Of a stretch of DNA of 50,981 bases, positions 1 through 7,311 are shown piece by piece. The translations under genes were made by a program, and so were the position numbers. A model generated the notes under the pieces. It was not told where the DNA came from. It did not search any database and saw only the letters and a list, made by a program, of their open reading frames with translations. Origin of the DNA: Symbioplanes lichenis. Lineage in GTDB: Bacteria; Actinomycetota; Actinomycetes; Mycobacteriales; Micromonosporaceae. Numbering within the stretch: the stretch's first letter is position 1; every line of letters begins with the position of its first letter. The stretch covers positions 1 through 50,981 of the forward strand of contig NZ_JAUZQD010000030.1 of NCBI RefSeq assembly GCF_030709675.1. The letters are read 5' to 3'.

Positions 1-450
1 GCCACCGCCAAATGCACCGTCGCCAGCAGCACCCTCCGCGGACGCACCGGAAGGGCTGACAGAGCCGGCAGGCAAGGCAGGACCAGCAGGACCGGCAGGA
101 CCGCCGAGACCAGCAGGACCGCCAGGACCAGCAGGACCAGCAGAACCAGCAGGACCAGCAGGACCAGGCGAGTCTCCGGGCACGCCCCAGCTCAGATAGA
201 GAAACCGCGCGCCCGGGCGGCCGTGGACCCAGGGGCCGCCCACGTCGAGGAGGCCGTCGATCTCGCGGCTGGTGACCTCGATCGCCCAGACCGCCGCCTC
301 GGCGTCGACCGGGATCAGGCCGGCGATGGCGACCTGGCGGCCCGGGCCGGTGCGCTGCACGCCGACGTGCACGCCTCGGAGGCGCAGGGTGTGGGCCTCG
401 CCACCGCTGCGCCGCCCGGGCAGGTCGCTGCCCTCGATCCGGATCCGCAC
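1..450 (-). CDS. DUF5990-like protein, 3' end cut by window edge
   Basis: The gene reads leftward from a GTG at 450 and is open to the edge (150 codons seen). The product begins VRIRIEGSDLPGR and carries VHVGVQR, WAIEVT, GPWVHGRPG and RFLYLSWG. I recall these as hallmarks of the actinobacterial DUF5990 family, whose function is unknown. In that family the protein normally ends soon after the YLSWG segment. Here the segment runs into ten Gly-X-Y triplets (residues 97-126) and then a Ser/Gly/Ala-rich stretch. The GTG was chosen because the family begins with this charged beta strand; no strong ribosome binding site is visible. The family call is from memory of the motifs. The tail is seen directly, and its end lies outside the window. 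Confidence 0.6.
   Translation of the reverse strand, partial: MRIRIEGSDLPGRRSGGEAHTLRLRGVHVGVQRTGPGRQVAIAGLIPVDAEAAVWAIEVTSREIDGLLDVGGPWVHGRPGARFLYLSWGVPGDSPGPAGPAGSAGPAGPGGPAGLGGPAGPAGPALPAGSVSPSGASAEGAAGDGAFGGG
73..162 (-). repeat. Collagen-like Gly-X-Y coding repeat
   Basis: Ten consecutive 9-base units encode Gly-Pro-Ala, with Ser, Leu or Gly substitutions at X or Y, inside the DUF5990-like gene. The codons are nearly uniform (GGT CCT GCT), unlike the GC-ending codons of the rest of the gene, which suggests recent slippage expansion. Confidence 0.8.
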
Positions 451-532
451 GTCCCGAACTCTAGGCCGACCCTCCGACAGAAACGCGACCAGGCGACGGC
501 CAGACCGACACGGAGGCCGCCGCAAAGGACCG

Positions 533-581
533 TCACGACGGGCCACCGAGAAGGACCATCACGACGGGCCACCGAGAAGGA
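533..581. repeat. Two-copy 26-bp direct repeat in a gene gap
   Basis: A 23-base element (tcacgacgggccaccgagaa followed by gga) occurs at 533-555 and 559-581. A decayed third copy follows before the stress-protein stop at 629. The gap 451-628 otherwise shows nothing I can name. Confidence 0.6.
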
Positions 582-628
582 GCCGTCACGAAGGCCCGCC
601 ACGGAGGCCCGCCACGAAGACCGCGCGA

Positions 629-1780
629 TCATCCGCTGCGCGGCACCACCACCACGGGACGGCGGGCGCGCCGGACCAACCGGGCCGACACGCCGCCGAG
701 CAGGACGCGGCGGGCGGGTCCATAACCCCTCGACCCGCAGACCAGGACGTCCACGTCGTCGAGCTCGGCCAGCTGGTCGACCACGTCCCCCGTACGGATC
801 TCCCAGTCGGCCGGGGCGGCCGTGACGGTGGCCGCCGCCTGGGTGAGGGCCTGTTCGTAGGTTTCCCTCGCCGTCTCCAGGAACGCTCGCTCGGCGTCCT
901 GGCCGACCAGGAACGGCAGTGTCGAGTCGGCGTCGGCGACCACCGTGACCAGGCGGACGGGGGTCTTGGTGCGGGCGGCGAGCGCGTGGGCGGTGGCGAG
1001 GGCGGCGCGGCCATCGAGCGTGTCGACGTAGGCGACGCCGATGCGGCTGAGGGTGCCGGGCGGGCGTTCCATGCCGGTGGGGGCGACGGCTACCGGGCAC
1101 ACACTGCCCGCCAGCAGGCGATCCGCCGTGCTGCCGGCGAAGAGGCGGCTGCGCGGGCCGGAGCGGCCCGAGCCCACCACGATGAGGGCGGCGGCGAGCT
1201 CTTCGGCGAGGTCGTGCAGGCCGTGGGCGGCCGAGCTGGAGGCGACGGTACGGTACTCCGCCGCACCCTCGACCACGGCGCGAGCCCCGTCGAGCACCTG
1301 CCGTGCCGCCTCGTGCCGGGCGGCCACCCATTCGGCGTCGACGCGGCCCGACCCGAGCGCCGCGGGCGCCGGGTGGACGACGGCCACGACGAGGGGCGCC
1401 CCGAGCACCTCGGCCGCCCAGGTGCCGAGGGCGAGGGCGTCGCGGGCCGAGTCGCCCCCGTCGACCCCGACGATGACCGGCCCCCGGCCCACGCCCGGCG
1501 ACGAAGAAGCCGACGAAGCCACGCCCGGCGACGAAGAAGCCGACGAAGCCACGCCCGGCGACGAAGAGACGGACGAAGCCACGCCCGGCGACGAAGAGAC
1601 GGACGAAGCCACGCCCGGCGACGAAGAAGCCGACGAAGCCACGCCCGGCGACGAAGAAGCCGACGAAGCCACGCCCGGCGAGGAAGAGGCCGACGAAGCC
1701 ACGCCCGACGAGGAAGAGGCCGACGAGGACGGGGAGGAAGACGGTGACGAGGAACCGCCACCCGGGGACAAGGCTGTCAT
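629..1780 (-). CDS. Tandem universal stress protein with repeat-built Ser-rich N-terminus
   Basis: The 383-residue product has two UspA-type domains in tandem, roughly residues 97-240 and 245-383. The first begins VIVGVDGGDSARDAL and ends with VVGSGRSG...GSTADRLL, the ATP-binding glycine-rich loop. The second ends VCGSRGYG...VSARLVRRARRPVVVVP. Both loops fit ATP-binding Usp proteins, which in actinobacteria respond to redox or energy stress. Residues 1-96 are an unusual Ser/Ala/Pro/Gly-rich extension made of about seven 10-residue repeats. The ATG at 1780 overlaps the stop of the upstream permease gene (ATGA), so translational coupling supports this long start. A GTG at 1492 at the start of the first domain is the alternative. 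Confidence 0.85.
   Translation of the reverse strand: MTALSPGGGSSSPSSSPSSSASSSSGVASSASSSPGVASSASSSPGVASSASSSPGVASSVSSSPGVASSVSSSPGVASSASSSPGVASSASSSPGVGRGPVIVGVDGGDSARDALALGTWAAEVLGAPLVVAVVHPAPAALGSGRVDAEWVAARHEAARQVLDGARAVVEGAAEYRTVASSSAAHGLHDLAEELAAALIVVGSGRSGPRSRLFAGSTADRLLAGSVCPVAVAPTGMERPPGTLSRIGVAYVDTLDGRAALATAHALAARTKTPVRLVTVVADADSTLPFLVGQDAERAFLETARETYEQALTQAAATVTAAPADWEIRTGDVVDQLAELDDVDVLVCGSRGYGPARRVLLGGVSARLVRRARRPVVVVPRSG
1501..1730. repeat. 30-bp tandem repeat within the stress-protein gene
   Basis: About seven and a half copies of a 30-base unit lie head to tail. Six copies (1501-1680) differ at only a few bases; the copies from 1681 are more diverged. The unit is a multiple of three, so the frame is kept, and each copy encodes a GVASS-ASSSP-type decapeptide on the minus strand. 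Confidence 0.95.
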
Positions 1781-3240
1781 GACTGGTGCCCTTCGTCACG
1801 GGCCCACCCCGGCGTCCCCGAGCCGGCCTCGGTCCGCAGGCGCGAGTTCTTGTACCCGTACAGGAGATAGATGGCCAGACCCAGCACGAGCCAGACGCCG
1901 AACCGGATCCACGTGTCCAGCGGGAGGTCGCTCATCAGATAGACCGCGAACGCCACGCCGAGGATGGGCAGCACCGGCGACCACGGCACGCGGTAGGGCC
2001 GGGGCATGTCGGGGCGGGTCCGGCGCAGCACGATCACGCCGATGTTGACCAGCACGAAGGCGAAGAGCGTGCCGATGTTGACCAGTTTGACGATCTCCGA
2101 CAGCGGGACCAGGGCGGCGAGGATCGCGATGAGCACGCCGAGGCCGATGGTGAGCCGGGCGGGCGTACCGTAGCGCTGGTTGACCGTGGCGAGGCGCTGC
2201 GGGAGCAGGCCGTCGCGGCACATGGCGAAGAAGATGCGCGTCTGGCCGTACATGATGACCAGGACGACGCTCGTGATGGCGACCACCGCGCCGAAGGACA
2301 GGATGCCCGCCGCCCAGGTGATGCCCGCGCCCTCGTCGAGGGCCGCGGCGAGCGGGGCGTCGCTGTCCTTCATCTGGTCGGGGCTGGCGATGCCCAGGGC
2401 GCCCACGGCGGTGAGCACGTAGAAGAGCGTGCAGATCAGCAGCGAGCCGATGATAGCGAGCGGCAGGTCCTTGGCCGGGTTGCGCGCCTCCTCGCTGCCG
2501 GTGGAGACCGCGTCGAAGCCGATGTACGCGAAGAAGATGATCGCCGCGGCCGAGGTCACCCCGTCGACGCCGCTCGGGGCGAACGGCTGGAAGTTGCCGG
2601 TGCCGAAGTTGAACAGGGCCACCACGATGAAGAACGTCAGCACGAGCAGCTTGACGGCGACCATGATCAGGTTGACCCGGGCACTCTCGGACACGCCACG
2701 GACGAGCAGGGCCGTGATCGCGAGCACGATGAACACGGCGGGCAGGTTGAAGATGCCGCCGTCCTCGGGCGACGTGGCGATCGCGTCGGGCAGCGAGACC
2801 CCGAACGCGGCGTCGAGGAACGCGTTGAGGTTGCCACCCCAGCCGACCGCGATGCCGGCGACGCTGACGCCGTACTCGAGGATGAGGTCCCACCCGATGA
2901 TCCAGGCGACCAGTTCGCCGAGCGTGGCGTAGGTGTAGGTGTAGGCGCTGCCCGACACCGGGATGCTGGAGGCCAGCTCGGCGTAGGACAGCGCGGAGAA
3001 GGCGCAGGCCACCGCGGCCAGCACGAAGGACAGGATCACCGCGGGACCGGCCACGCCGGCGCCCTCGCCGATGACCACGAAGATGCCGGTGCCGATGATC
3101 GCACCGACGCCCATCGCGGTCAGGTGCAGCGAGCCGACGGCCTTCTTGAGGCCGTGCCCCTCCTCGGCGGTCTCGGTGATCAACGAGCGGACGTCACGGA
3201 CGGCGAAGATCCCCGGCCGGCGGCCGGAACTTGTGGTCAT
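1777..3240 (-). CDS. APC-superfamily amino acid permease (cationic amino acid type)
   Basis: This 487-residue polytopic membrane protein has about 12 hydrophobic segments. The first contains MGVGAIIGTGIFVVIGEG, the substrate-binding unwound-helix signature of APC transporters. The family is known for proton-coupled or exchange uptake of amino acids. Closest in look are the YfnA/CAT-type carriers, which often carry a C-terminal Usp domain or sit beside a Usp gene. Here the Usp is a separate gene that overlaps the permease stop by 4 bases. The ATG at 3240 follows GAGGGGGGTGG and begins MTTSSGRRPGIF; upstream in-frame codons are not protein-like. The substrate cannot be read from sequence. Confidence 0.9.
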   Translation of the reverse strand: MTTSSGRRPGIFAVRDVRSLITETAEEGHGLKKAVGSLHLTAMGVGAIIGTGIFVVIGEGAGVAGPAVILSFVLAAVACAFSALSYAELASSIPVSGSAYTYTYATLGELVAWIIGWDLILEYGVSVAGIAVGWGGNLNAFLDAAFGVSLPDAIATSPEDGGIFNLPAVFIVLAITALLVRGVSESARVNLIMVAVKLLVLTFFIVVALFNFGTGNFQPFAPSGVDGVTSAAAIIFFAYIGFDAVSTGSEEARNPAKDLPLAIIGSLLICTLFYVLTAVGALGIASPDQMKDSDAPLAAALDEGAGITWAAGILSFGAVVAITSVVLVIMYGQTRIFFAMCRDGLLPQRLATVNQRYGTPARLTIGLGVLIAILAALVPLSEIVKLVNIGTLFAFVLVNIGVIVLRRTRPDMPRPYRVPWSPVLPILGVAFAVYLMSDLPLDTWIRFGVWLVLGLAIYLLYGYKNSRLRTEAGSGTPGWARDEGHQS

Positions 3241-3478
3241 GCCACCACCCCCCTCGGCTGACACCGTGACCGGCGTCGATCTGTACGGGCATCCCCCGCG
3301 GGCGAGATCGGCAGCATGGTGCAACTTCGGGCGCCGGAGTTGCCGCCCCGGGTGACACCGGATAGAGCGGTGCCCTGCGAGCCCGCCGGGGCACGTTGTA
3401 CGGTGAGGGCACGGGTCGAGCGGACCGGGGGGCGCCGCGGGACCCGCCGCATCGAGCGCGACGGATGGGCGGAATGCC

Positions 3479-3829
3479 ATGGGCGAGGCCGTGATGACGA
3501 CCCGGCGCCAGGCCGACGGCACCATCGTCGTCGATGTGCGCGGCATGCTCGACGCCGCGACGGTCGACGCCCTGCGCACGGCCCTGATCACCACCCTGCA
3601 CGGCGAGCGGCCGGCGATGATGGTGGTCGACCTGACCTTCGTCACGTTCATGGATTCGATGGGCGTCGGCGCCCTGGTCGCGGGCTACAACGCCGCCCGC
3701 GAGACCGGCACCCGCTTCGTGCTGCGCAACCCCAGCGAGTTCGTGCACCACCAGCTGCGCATCACCGGCCTCGCGGAGATGTTCGGCCTGCCGCCGGCGC
3801 CGACCGGCCCCCAGTCCTACCTCCCGTGA
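3479..3829 (+). CDS. STAS-domain anti-sigma factor antagonist-like protein
   Basis: The 116-residue product is a single STAS domain: a strand TIVVDVRGMLDAATVD, a helix, VVDLTFVTFMDSMGVGALV, then RFVLRNPSEFVHHQLRITGL. The Ser in FMDSMGVGAL sits where SpoIIAA/RsbV-type antagonists are phosphorylated by their anti-sigma kinase, so a phospho-switch role is plausible. No anti-sigma kinase gene lies nearby. The start may be ATG 3479 or ATG 3494; neither has a strong ribosome binding site. Its TGA overlaps the GTG of the esterase gene (GTGA), so it is the first cistron of a coupled operon. Confidence 0.85.
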   Translation: MGEAVMTTRRQADGTIVVDVRGMLDAATVDALRTALITTLHGERPAMMVVDLTFVTFMDSMGVGALVAGYNAARETGTRFVLRNPSEFVHHQLRITGLAEMFGLPPAPTGPQSYLP

Positions 3830-4470
3830 CCTGGCACGACCTGGACCTGCCGCGGGGCATCACCGGGCGGGCCTGGTCGCCCCGCTCACCCGCCGGGGTG
3901 GTCCTGCTGGTGCACGACGGCGCCGAGTACGAACACCGCACGCGCCTCACGTCGGCGGCGCCCGGCTGCCACGTGGTCCTCCTCGACGCGCGGGACCGTC
4001 TCACGCAATATTCGGCCGATCCCGCGTACGCCCGGCAGTTGTCCCGCATCGTGCGCGACCTGGGCCGGGGCGCGCCCGTCGTCGGGGTGGGCGCCAGCCT
4101 CGGCGCGCTGGCCCTGCTTCACGCGCAGTGCCGGTTCCCGGTCTTCGACGGGCTGTTCCTCCAGTCGGGCAGCTTCTTCCGCCCGGCGCTGGATCGGCAG
4201 GAGTCGGACTTCCGACACTGGCTCCGCATCGTCCGGTTCACCGGTCGCGTCGCCCGGGGAAGTCTGGGCCCCGGCGTGCCGATCACGCTCACATGCGGCA
4301 CCGTGGAGGAGAACCTCGCCAACAATCGCGACATGGCGCGCGCGTTGCTGGCCCAGGGCTGCCCGGTCACCTTCGCGGAGGTGCCCGGCGGCCACGACTG
4401 GGACTCGTGGCGTGCGGCTCTCGACCCGCACCTGACCGCCCTGCTGCGGAGGGTGCACCAGGAGGACTGA
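3826..4470 (+). CDS. Esterase-like alpha/beta hydrolase
   Basis: The 214-residue cytoplasmic protein has the alpha/beta-hydrolase nucleophile elbow G-A-S-L-G in VVGVGASLGALALLH and a late GGHDWDSWR with the catalytic His. This GHDW..W ending is typical of the enterochelin-esterase/esterase-D-like family (PF00756). The probable acid residue lies near CGTVEENLANN. The GTG start at 3826 overlaps the STAS stop; no better start exists downstream before the first strand. The next gene starts 1 base after its stop and takes its GGAGG from inside this gene. Partnership with an ATP-grasp enzyme suggests a peptide or ester-linked small-molecule pathway, which is inference. Confidence 0.8.
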   Translation: MTWHDLDLPRGITGRAWSPRSPAGVVLLVHDGAEYEHRTRLTSAAPGCHVVLLDARDRLTQYSADPAYARQLSRIVRDLGRGAPVVGVGASLGALALLHAQCRFPVFDGLFLQSGSFFRPALDRQESDFRHWLRIVRFTGRVARGSLGPGVPITLTCGTVEENLANNRDMARALLAQGCPVTFAEVPGGHDWDSWRAALDPHLTALLRRVHQED

Positions 4471-4471
4471 G

Positions 4472-5707
4472 ATGGCGGACGTCGGGCACACCATCGGGCT
4501 GCTGCTGGGCACGGAGGAGGACTGGCCGCGCGCGTACGAGGCGTTGCTGCGCCGGGTCGGGGCGATCACCGACCCCGCCGGGCGTACCCATCGGCTGCGC
4601 AGTGTCCGCGTCACCATCGAGCCCTTCCACCTGCGGGACCGGCCCCGGCACGACCTGGTCATCGACCGGCTGGCCCACTGGTACTACCACCCGCGCGAGT
4701 GGCTCAAGAAGATCGCGCTGATGGACGACGTCTACCTGCTCAACAGCCCCTTCACCTTCCAGTCGATGGAGAAGCACGCCGCCTACTGCGCGATGCTGCG
4801 GCTGGGGCTGAAGGTGCCCGAGACGGTGCTGGTCCCGTACAAGAACCCGCTCGACAACGCCCGCTGGGCCTACACCTCCGCGCGCTACAACCAGCCCTTC
4901 GACCTGTCCGCGGTGGCGGCCTCGATCGGCTACCCGCTCTACATGAAGCCCTACGACGGCGGCGCCTGGGTCGGCGTCTCCCGCATCCGCGACGAGCAGG
5001 AGCTGCACGCCGCCTACGACGCCTCCGGCGAGCGCCTCATGCACCTGCAGGCCGCCGTCGAGGACTACGACGTCTTCGCCCGCTCGCTGACCATCGGCCC
5101 CGAGACGATGGTCATGAAGTTCCGCCCCGAGCTCCCGATGCACGAGCGCTACGCGGTCGACCACGGCTTCCTCTCCCCCGCCGTCGGCGACGAGGTCGTG
5201 ACGATCTCCCGGGTGGTCAACGCCTTCTTCCGCTGGGAGTTCAACAGCTGCGAAAGCCTGATCAAGGGTACGGACGTCCACCCCATCGACTACGCCAACG
5301 CCTGCCCCGACGTGGCCGTCACCTCCCTCCACTACTACTTCCCGTGGGCCATGACCGCCCTCCTCCGCTGGACCGTCTACTGCGTCGTCACCGGCCGGCG
5401 CGCCCGCATGGACACCGACTCGTCCGCCTGGTTCGCCGTCGCGGACGACCCCGATCTGCCGTACGAGGAGAAGCTGGCCCTCTACCGCAAGCTCGCCGAC
5501 GATTATCTGGACACCGAGCGCTACACCGAGTTCTGCGAGAAGCACCTGTCACATGTCCCGGAGATGGTCCACAAATGGGTCTCCTCCCCGGAGTTCCGCT
5601 CTTTGCTCACCGAGACGGTCCGCGCGATGTACCCGCCGCACGAGCACGAACGCTTCCTCGGCCACTTCGGCGGCCTGATCGACGCCTGGCTCCGCGACAA
5701 CGCCTGA
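4472..5707 (+). CDS. ATP-grasp-fold protein of unknown substrate
   Basis: The 411-residue product has features of ATP-grasp ligases. YPLYMKPYDGGAWVGVSRI supplies the ATP-contacting Lys and glycine loop, EDYDVFARSLTIG resembles the purine-binding hinge, and FFRWEFNSCESLIKGTDVHPIDYANACPD carries an E-x-N metal/phosphate site followed by the end of the core. Such enzymes make carboxylate-amine or thiol ligations through an acyl phosphate. The N-terminal 90 residues and C-terminal 120 residues match nothing I can name. ATG 4472 has GGAGG 5 bases upstream. It is third in the STAS-esterase-ATP-grasp operon and ends just before a hairpin. Confidence 0.75.
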   Translation: MADVGHTIGLLLGTEEDWPRAYEALLRRVGAITDPAGRTHRLRSVRVTIEPFHLRDRPRHDLVIDRLAHWYYHPREWLKKIALMDDVYLLNSPFTFQSMEKHAAYCAMLRLGLKVPETVLVPYKNPLDNARWAYTSARYNQPFDLSAVAASIGYPLYMKPYDGGAWVGVSRIRDEQELHAAYDASGERLMHLQAAVEDYDVFARSLTIGPETMVMKFRPELPMHERYAVDHGFLSPAVGDEVVTISRVVNAFFRWEFNSCESLIKGTDVHPIDYANACPDVAVTSLHYYFPWAMTALLRWTVYCVVTGRRARMDTDSSAWFAVADDPDLPYEEKLALYRKLADDYLDTERYTEFCEKHLSHVPEMVHKWVSSPEFRSLLTETVRAMYPPHEHERFLGHFGGLIDAWLRDNA

Positions 5708-5712
5708 GAACA

Positions 5713-5746
5713 CGGTGCCCGGGATCTTCCCCGAAACCGGGCACCG
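5713..5746. terminator. Hairpin between convergent genes
   Basis: A perfect 10-bp stem (CGGTGCCCGG / CCGGGCACCG) with a 14-base loop lies between the ATP-grasp stop (5707) and the converging HEPN gene stop (5760). It has no U-tract, as is common in high-GC actinomycetes. It could serve both strands. Confidence 0.6.
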
Positions 5747-5759
5747 GCGTGCTCCCGTC

Positions 5760-6323
5760 TCATCCTGCGAGCGGCCCCAGCAACCCGTTCTTCTCGACGT
5801 GGCGTTGGCCGGCGAACGTGATCGTCGCCTTACCGTCCCGGACATGGACGAGCGCCTTCTCGTCGAGCCCGTTCAGCGTCCGGGCCAGATTGGCCTTCAT
5901 CGGGGTCGGCACCCAGACTCGCAGCTCCGAAAGGGCGACAGCGGCCGGCGCCCGCGAATAGAGCAGCACGAGAACGTGATTGCTGGCCCGCAGGTCGCTG
6001 CGGAGCACCTTGGGGATGCCGTCGAATTCCTGGATCGCCGGCACGGCCCGGGTGACCAGTCCGTCGATGAGCGCCTGCCCTTCCTCCACGGTGACGCGCC
6101 CGCTGAGCCGGACGAACTCCGCGACGACCCAGTCGAGCACACCGACGACCAACGCGGCGTCCTGCAGGCTCGGATCGATACCGTCCGCCAGATGGGCGAC
6201 GTCACGATTGTTCCGGATGTCGTAGACGACGCGCAGCGCTCGCGGCAGGTACATCCGGACCGACGGCGGGAAGTCGCTTCGGGAAAGGCCTTCCATGGCG
6301 TGTTCGGTCTTCTTGGTGTCCAA
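5760..6323 (-). CDS. HEPN-like protein, C-terminal portion (after in-frame UGA)
   Basis: This is 187 codons from a TTG, or 178 from ATG 6296. It contains LPRALRVVYDIRNNRDVAHLADGIDP; the R-x6-H pattern in RNNRDVAH fits the HEPN catalytic motif R-x(4-6)-H with Asn after Arg. HEPN proteins are metal-independent RNases common in toxin-antitoxin and phage-defence systems. The last 70 residues (SELRVWVPTPMKANLARTL...VHVRDGKATITFAGQRHVEK) look like a winged-helix end. This part lies in exactly the same frame as the 66-codon gene ahead of it, separated by TGA plus one codon, and no ribosome binding site precedes the TTG. I therefore read both as halves of one protein of about 255 residues. Assignment is from motif and recollection of homologues. 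Confidence 0.7.
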   Translation of the reverse strand: MDTKKTEHAMEGLSRSDFPPSVRMYLPRALRVVYDIRNNRDVAHLADGIDPSLQDAALVVGVLDWVVAEFVRLSGRVTVEEGQALIDGLVTRAVPAIQEFDGIPKVLRSDLRASNHVLVLLYSRAPAAVALSELRVWVPTPMKANLARTLNGLDEKALVHVRDGKATITFAGQRHVEKNGLLGPLAG

Positions 6324-6326
6324 GGT

Positions 6327-6527
6327 TCAGCCGATCGGCGTGAATGATCCCTGGGCGAATTGCTGCAGCATCCGATAGGCGGCCTCGCAGAAGCGGCCTC
6401 CCTCGATCTCACTCAAGCGGTGGCCGCCGAGGTAGAAATTGCGCTTGGCCTCGGAATAGGCGCCCAGCAGCTCCTTCACCAAACCTGCGTCCCAGGTTCC
6501 GGTCAGCACCTCGTCGACGTTCTTCAC
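6327..6527 (-). CDS. HEPN-like protein, N-terminal portion ending at in-frame UGA
   Basis: The 66-residue piece contains LVKELLGAYSEAKRNFYLGGHRLSE and GGRFCEAAYRMLQQFAQGSFTPIG, then TGA at 6329-6327. I recall the GGRFCEAA-R-LQ...TP pattern as the first helical half of longer proteins whose second half carries the IRN.RD.AHLADGIDP motif. That second half follows here in the same frame. The GTG start (6527) overlaps the stop of the winged-helix-like gene (GTGA), so the pair is translationally coupled. Alternatives are a true pseudogene, a sequencing error at the TGA, or UGA readthrough. A standalone 66-residue protein is least likely. Confidence 0.65.
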   Translation of the reverse strand: MKNVDEVLTGTWDAGLVKELLGAYSEAKRNFYLGGHRLSEIEGGRFCEAAYRMLQQFAQGSFTPIG

Positions 6528-7225
6528 GACTCGTCCTCGTCCGTGCGCGTACCGCGTCGCGATCCCGAGGTCGATTTCCTCGCCTTGAAGGGATTCTGCT
6601 TGCGTGCCGCCTCGACGGCGTCTCGGTCGGGCAAGGCGTCGACTACCGCCTCACCACGGCTCGTGAGCTGCTTCGCGCCGTTGGAGGCCGCGACGATGTA
6701 GCCGTTCGAGCGCTCGGTGTTGTCGACATCCCGGGGCATGTTCCCGAACTTGGGTTGAGCAGCCTCGGTGTTGAGAGCGGTGAGGTCCGCGCTCTTGAAG
6801 AACTTGGACCCCCGGTAGGTCGTCAGGTAGTAGCCGAGGCAAGCGATCTTCTCCGCTTGATTCTGCGGGCGCTTCTGAGTCATGAAATCCCTCGGATCAG
6901 CCGGAGGAACAACGGGATCGCCGGCCCCCGGAGCTGCGACCTCGGACTGGGCCGGTGCCTGTTCCACCTCGAGCGCCTCGCAGAGCCACCTGATCGCGCT
7001 GCGGCGACTTTCTTGACCGAGCTTCTCCAAGACGTCGTAGAAGACCTGCATAGCTTGGAGCTCTTGCAACCTGTCGGTCGGCCGGGTCGTGGGCTCCTCG
7101 GCGGGCTCCTCGATGAGTTCCGTGGTCAACTCAACCTCCTTGCAAAGATGATCTTCACTGCTTGACGGTTTGCCGAGCAGCGGTTCAACTTCACTGGAGG
7201 CATGTCGCGCATCTGTCGCGCTCAT
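6524..7225 (-). CDS. Winged-helix-like protein, partner of HEPN gene
   Basis: The 233-residue product has a Glu/Thr/Pro-rich, probably disordered first third. Next comes a helix (LQELQAMQVFYDVLEKLGQESRRSAIRWL) and a linker. The core follows: AEKIACLGYYLTTYRGSKFFKSADLTALNTEAAQPKF...NGYIVAASNGAKQLTSRGEAVVDALPDRD. This core looks like a two-helix plus wing DNA- or RNA-binding fold. I recall it next to HEPN-type genes in bacterial islands, but no function is established to my knowledge. The Lys/Arg-rich tail fits nucleic-acid binding. ATG 7225 is the first start; the gene overlaps the next by 4 bases. Codon third positions are visibly less GC-biased than in flanking genes, hinting at transfer. 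Confidence 0.7.
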   Translation of the reverse strand: MSATDARHASSEVEPLLGKPSSSEDHLCKEVELTTELIEEPAEEPTTRPTDRLQELQAMQVFYDVLEKLGQESRRSAIRWLCEALEVEQAPAQSEVAAPGAGDPVVPPADPRDFMTQKRPQNQAEKIACLGYYLTTYRGSKFFKSADLTALNTEAAQPKFGNMPRDVDNTERSNGYIVAASNGAKQLTSRGEAVVDALPDRDAVEAARKQNPFKARKSTSGSRRGTRTDEDES

Positions 7226-7311
7226 CGTGTGAGCTGGTCGCCAGCGCCCGATTCAAGGGATACACGCACCTGACCGTCTCGCGAGCGACCGCTCGAAGCT
7301 AGGAGTTGGCA

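Noticed and set aside
223..825. Long open frame on the plus strand over the DUF5990/Usp junction
   Set aside because: It is Arg/Pro/Asp-rich, crosses the gap, and mirrors real minus-strand genes; high GC keeps spurious frames open.
1501..1730. 30-bp array as a CRISPR or iteron origin
   Set aside because: No spacers, in-frame coding within the Usp gene, and no replication gene nearby.
1786..3261. Plus-strand open frame across the permease gene
   Set aside because: Composition (HAD/GQ/RDR runs) is that of an antisense shadow; the minus strand gives clear APC helices.
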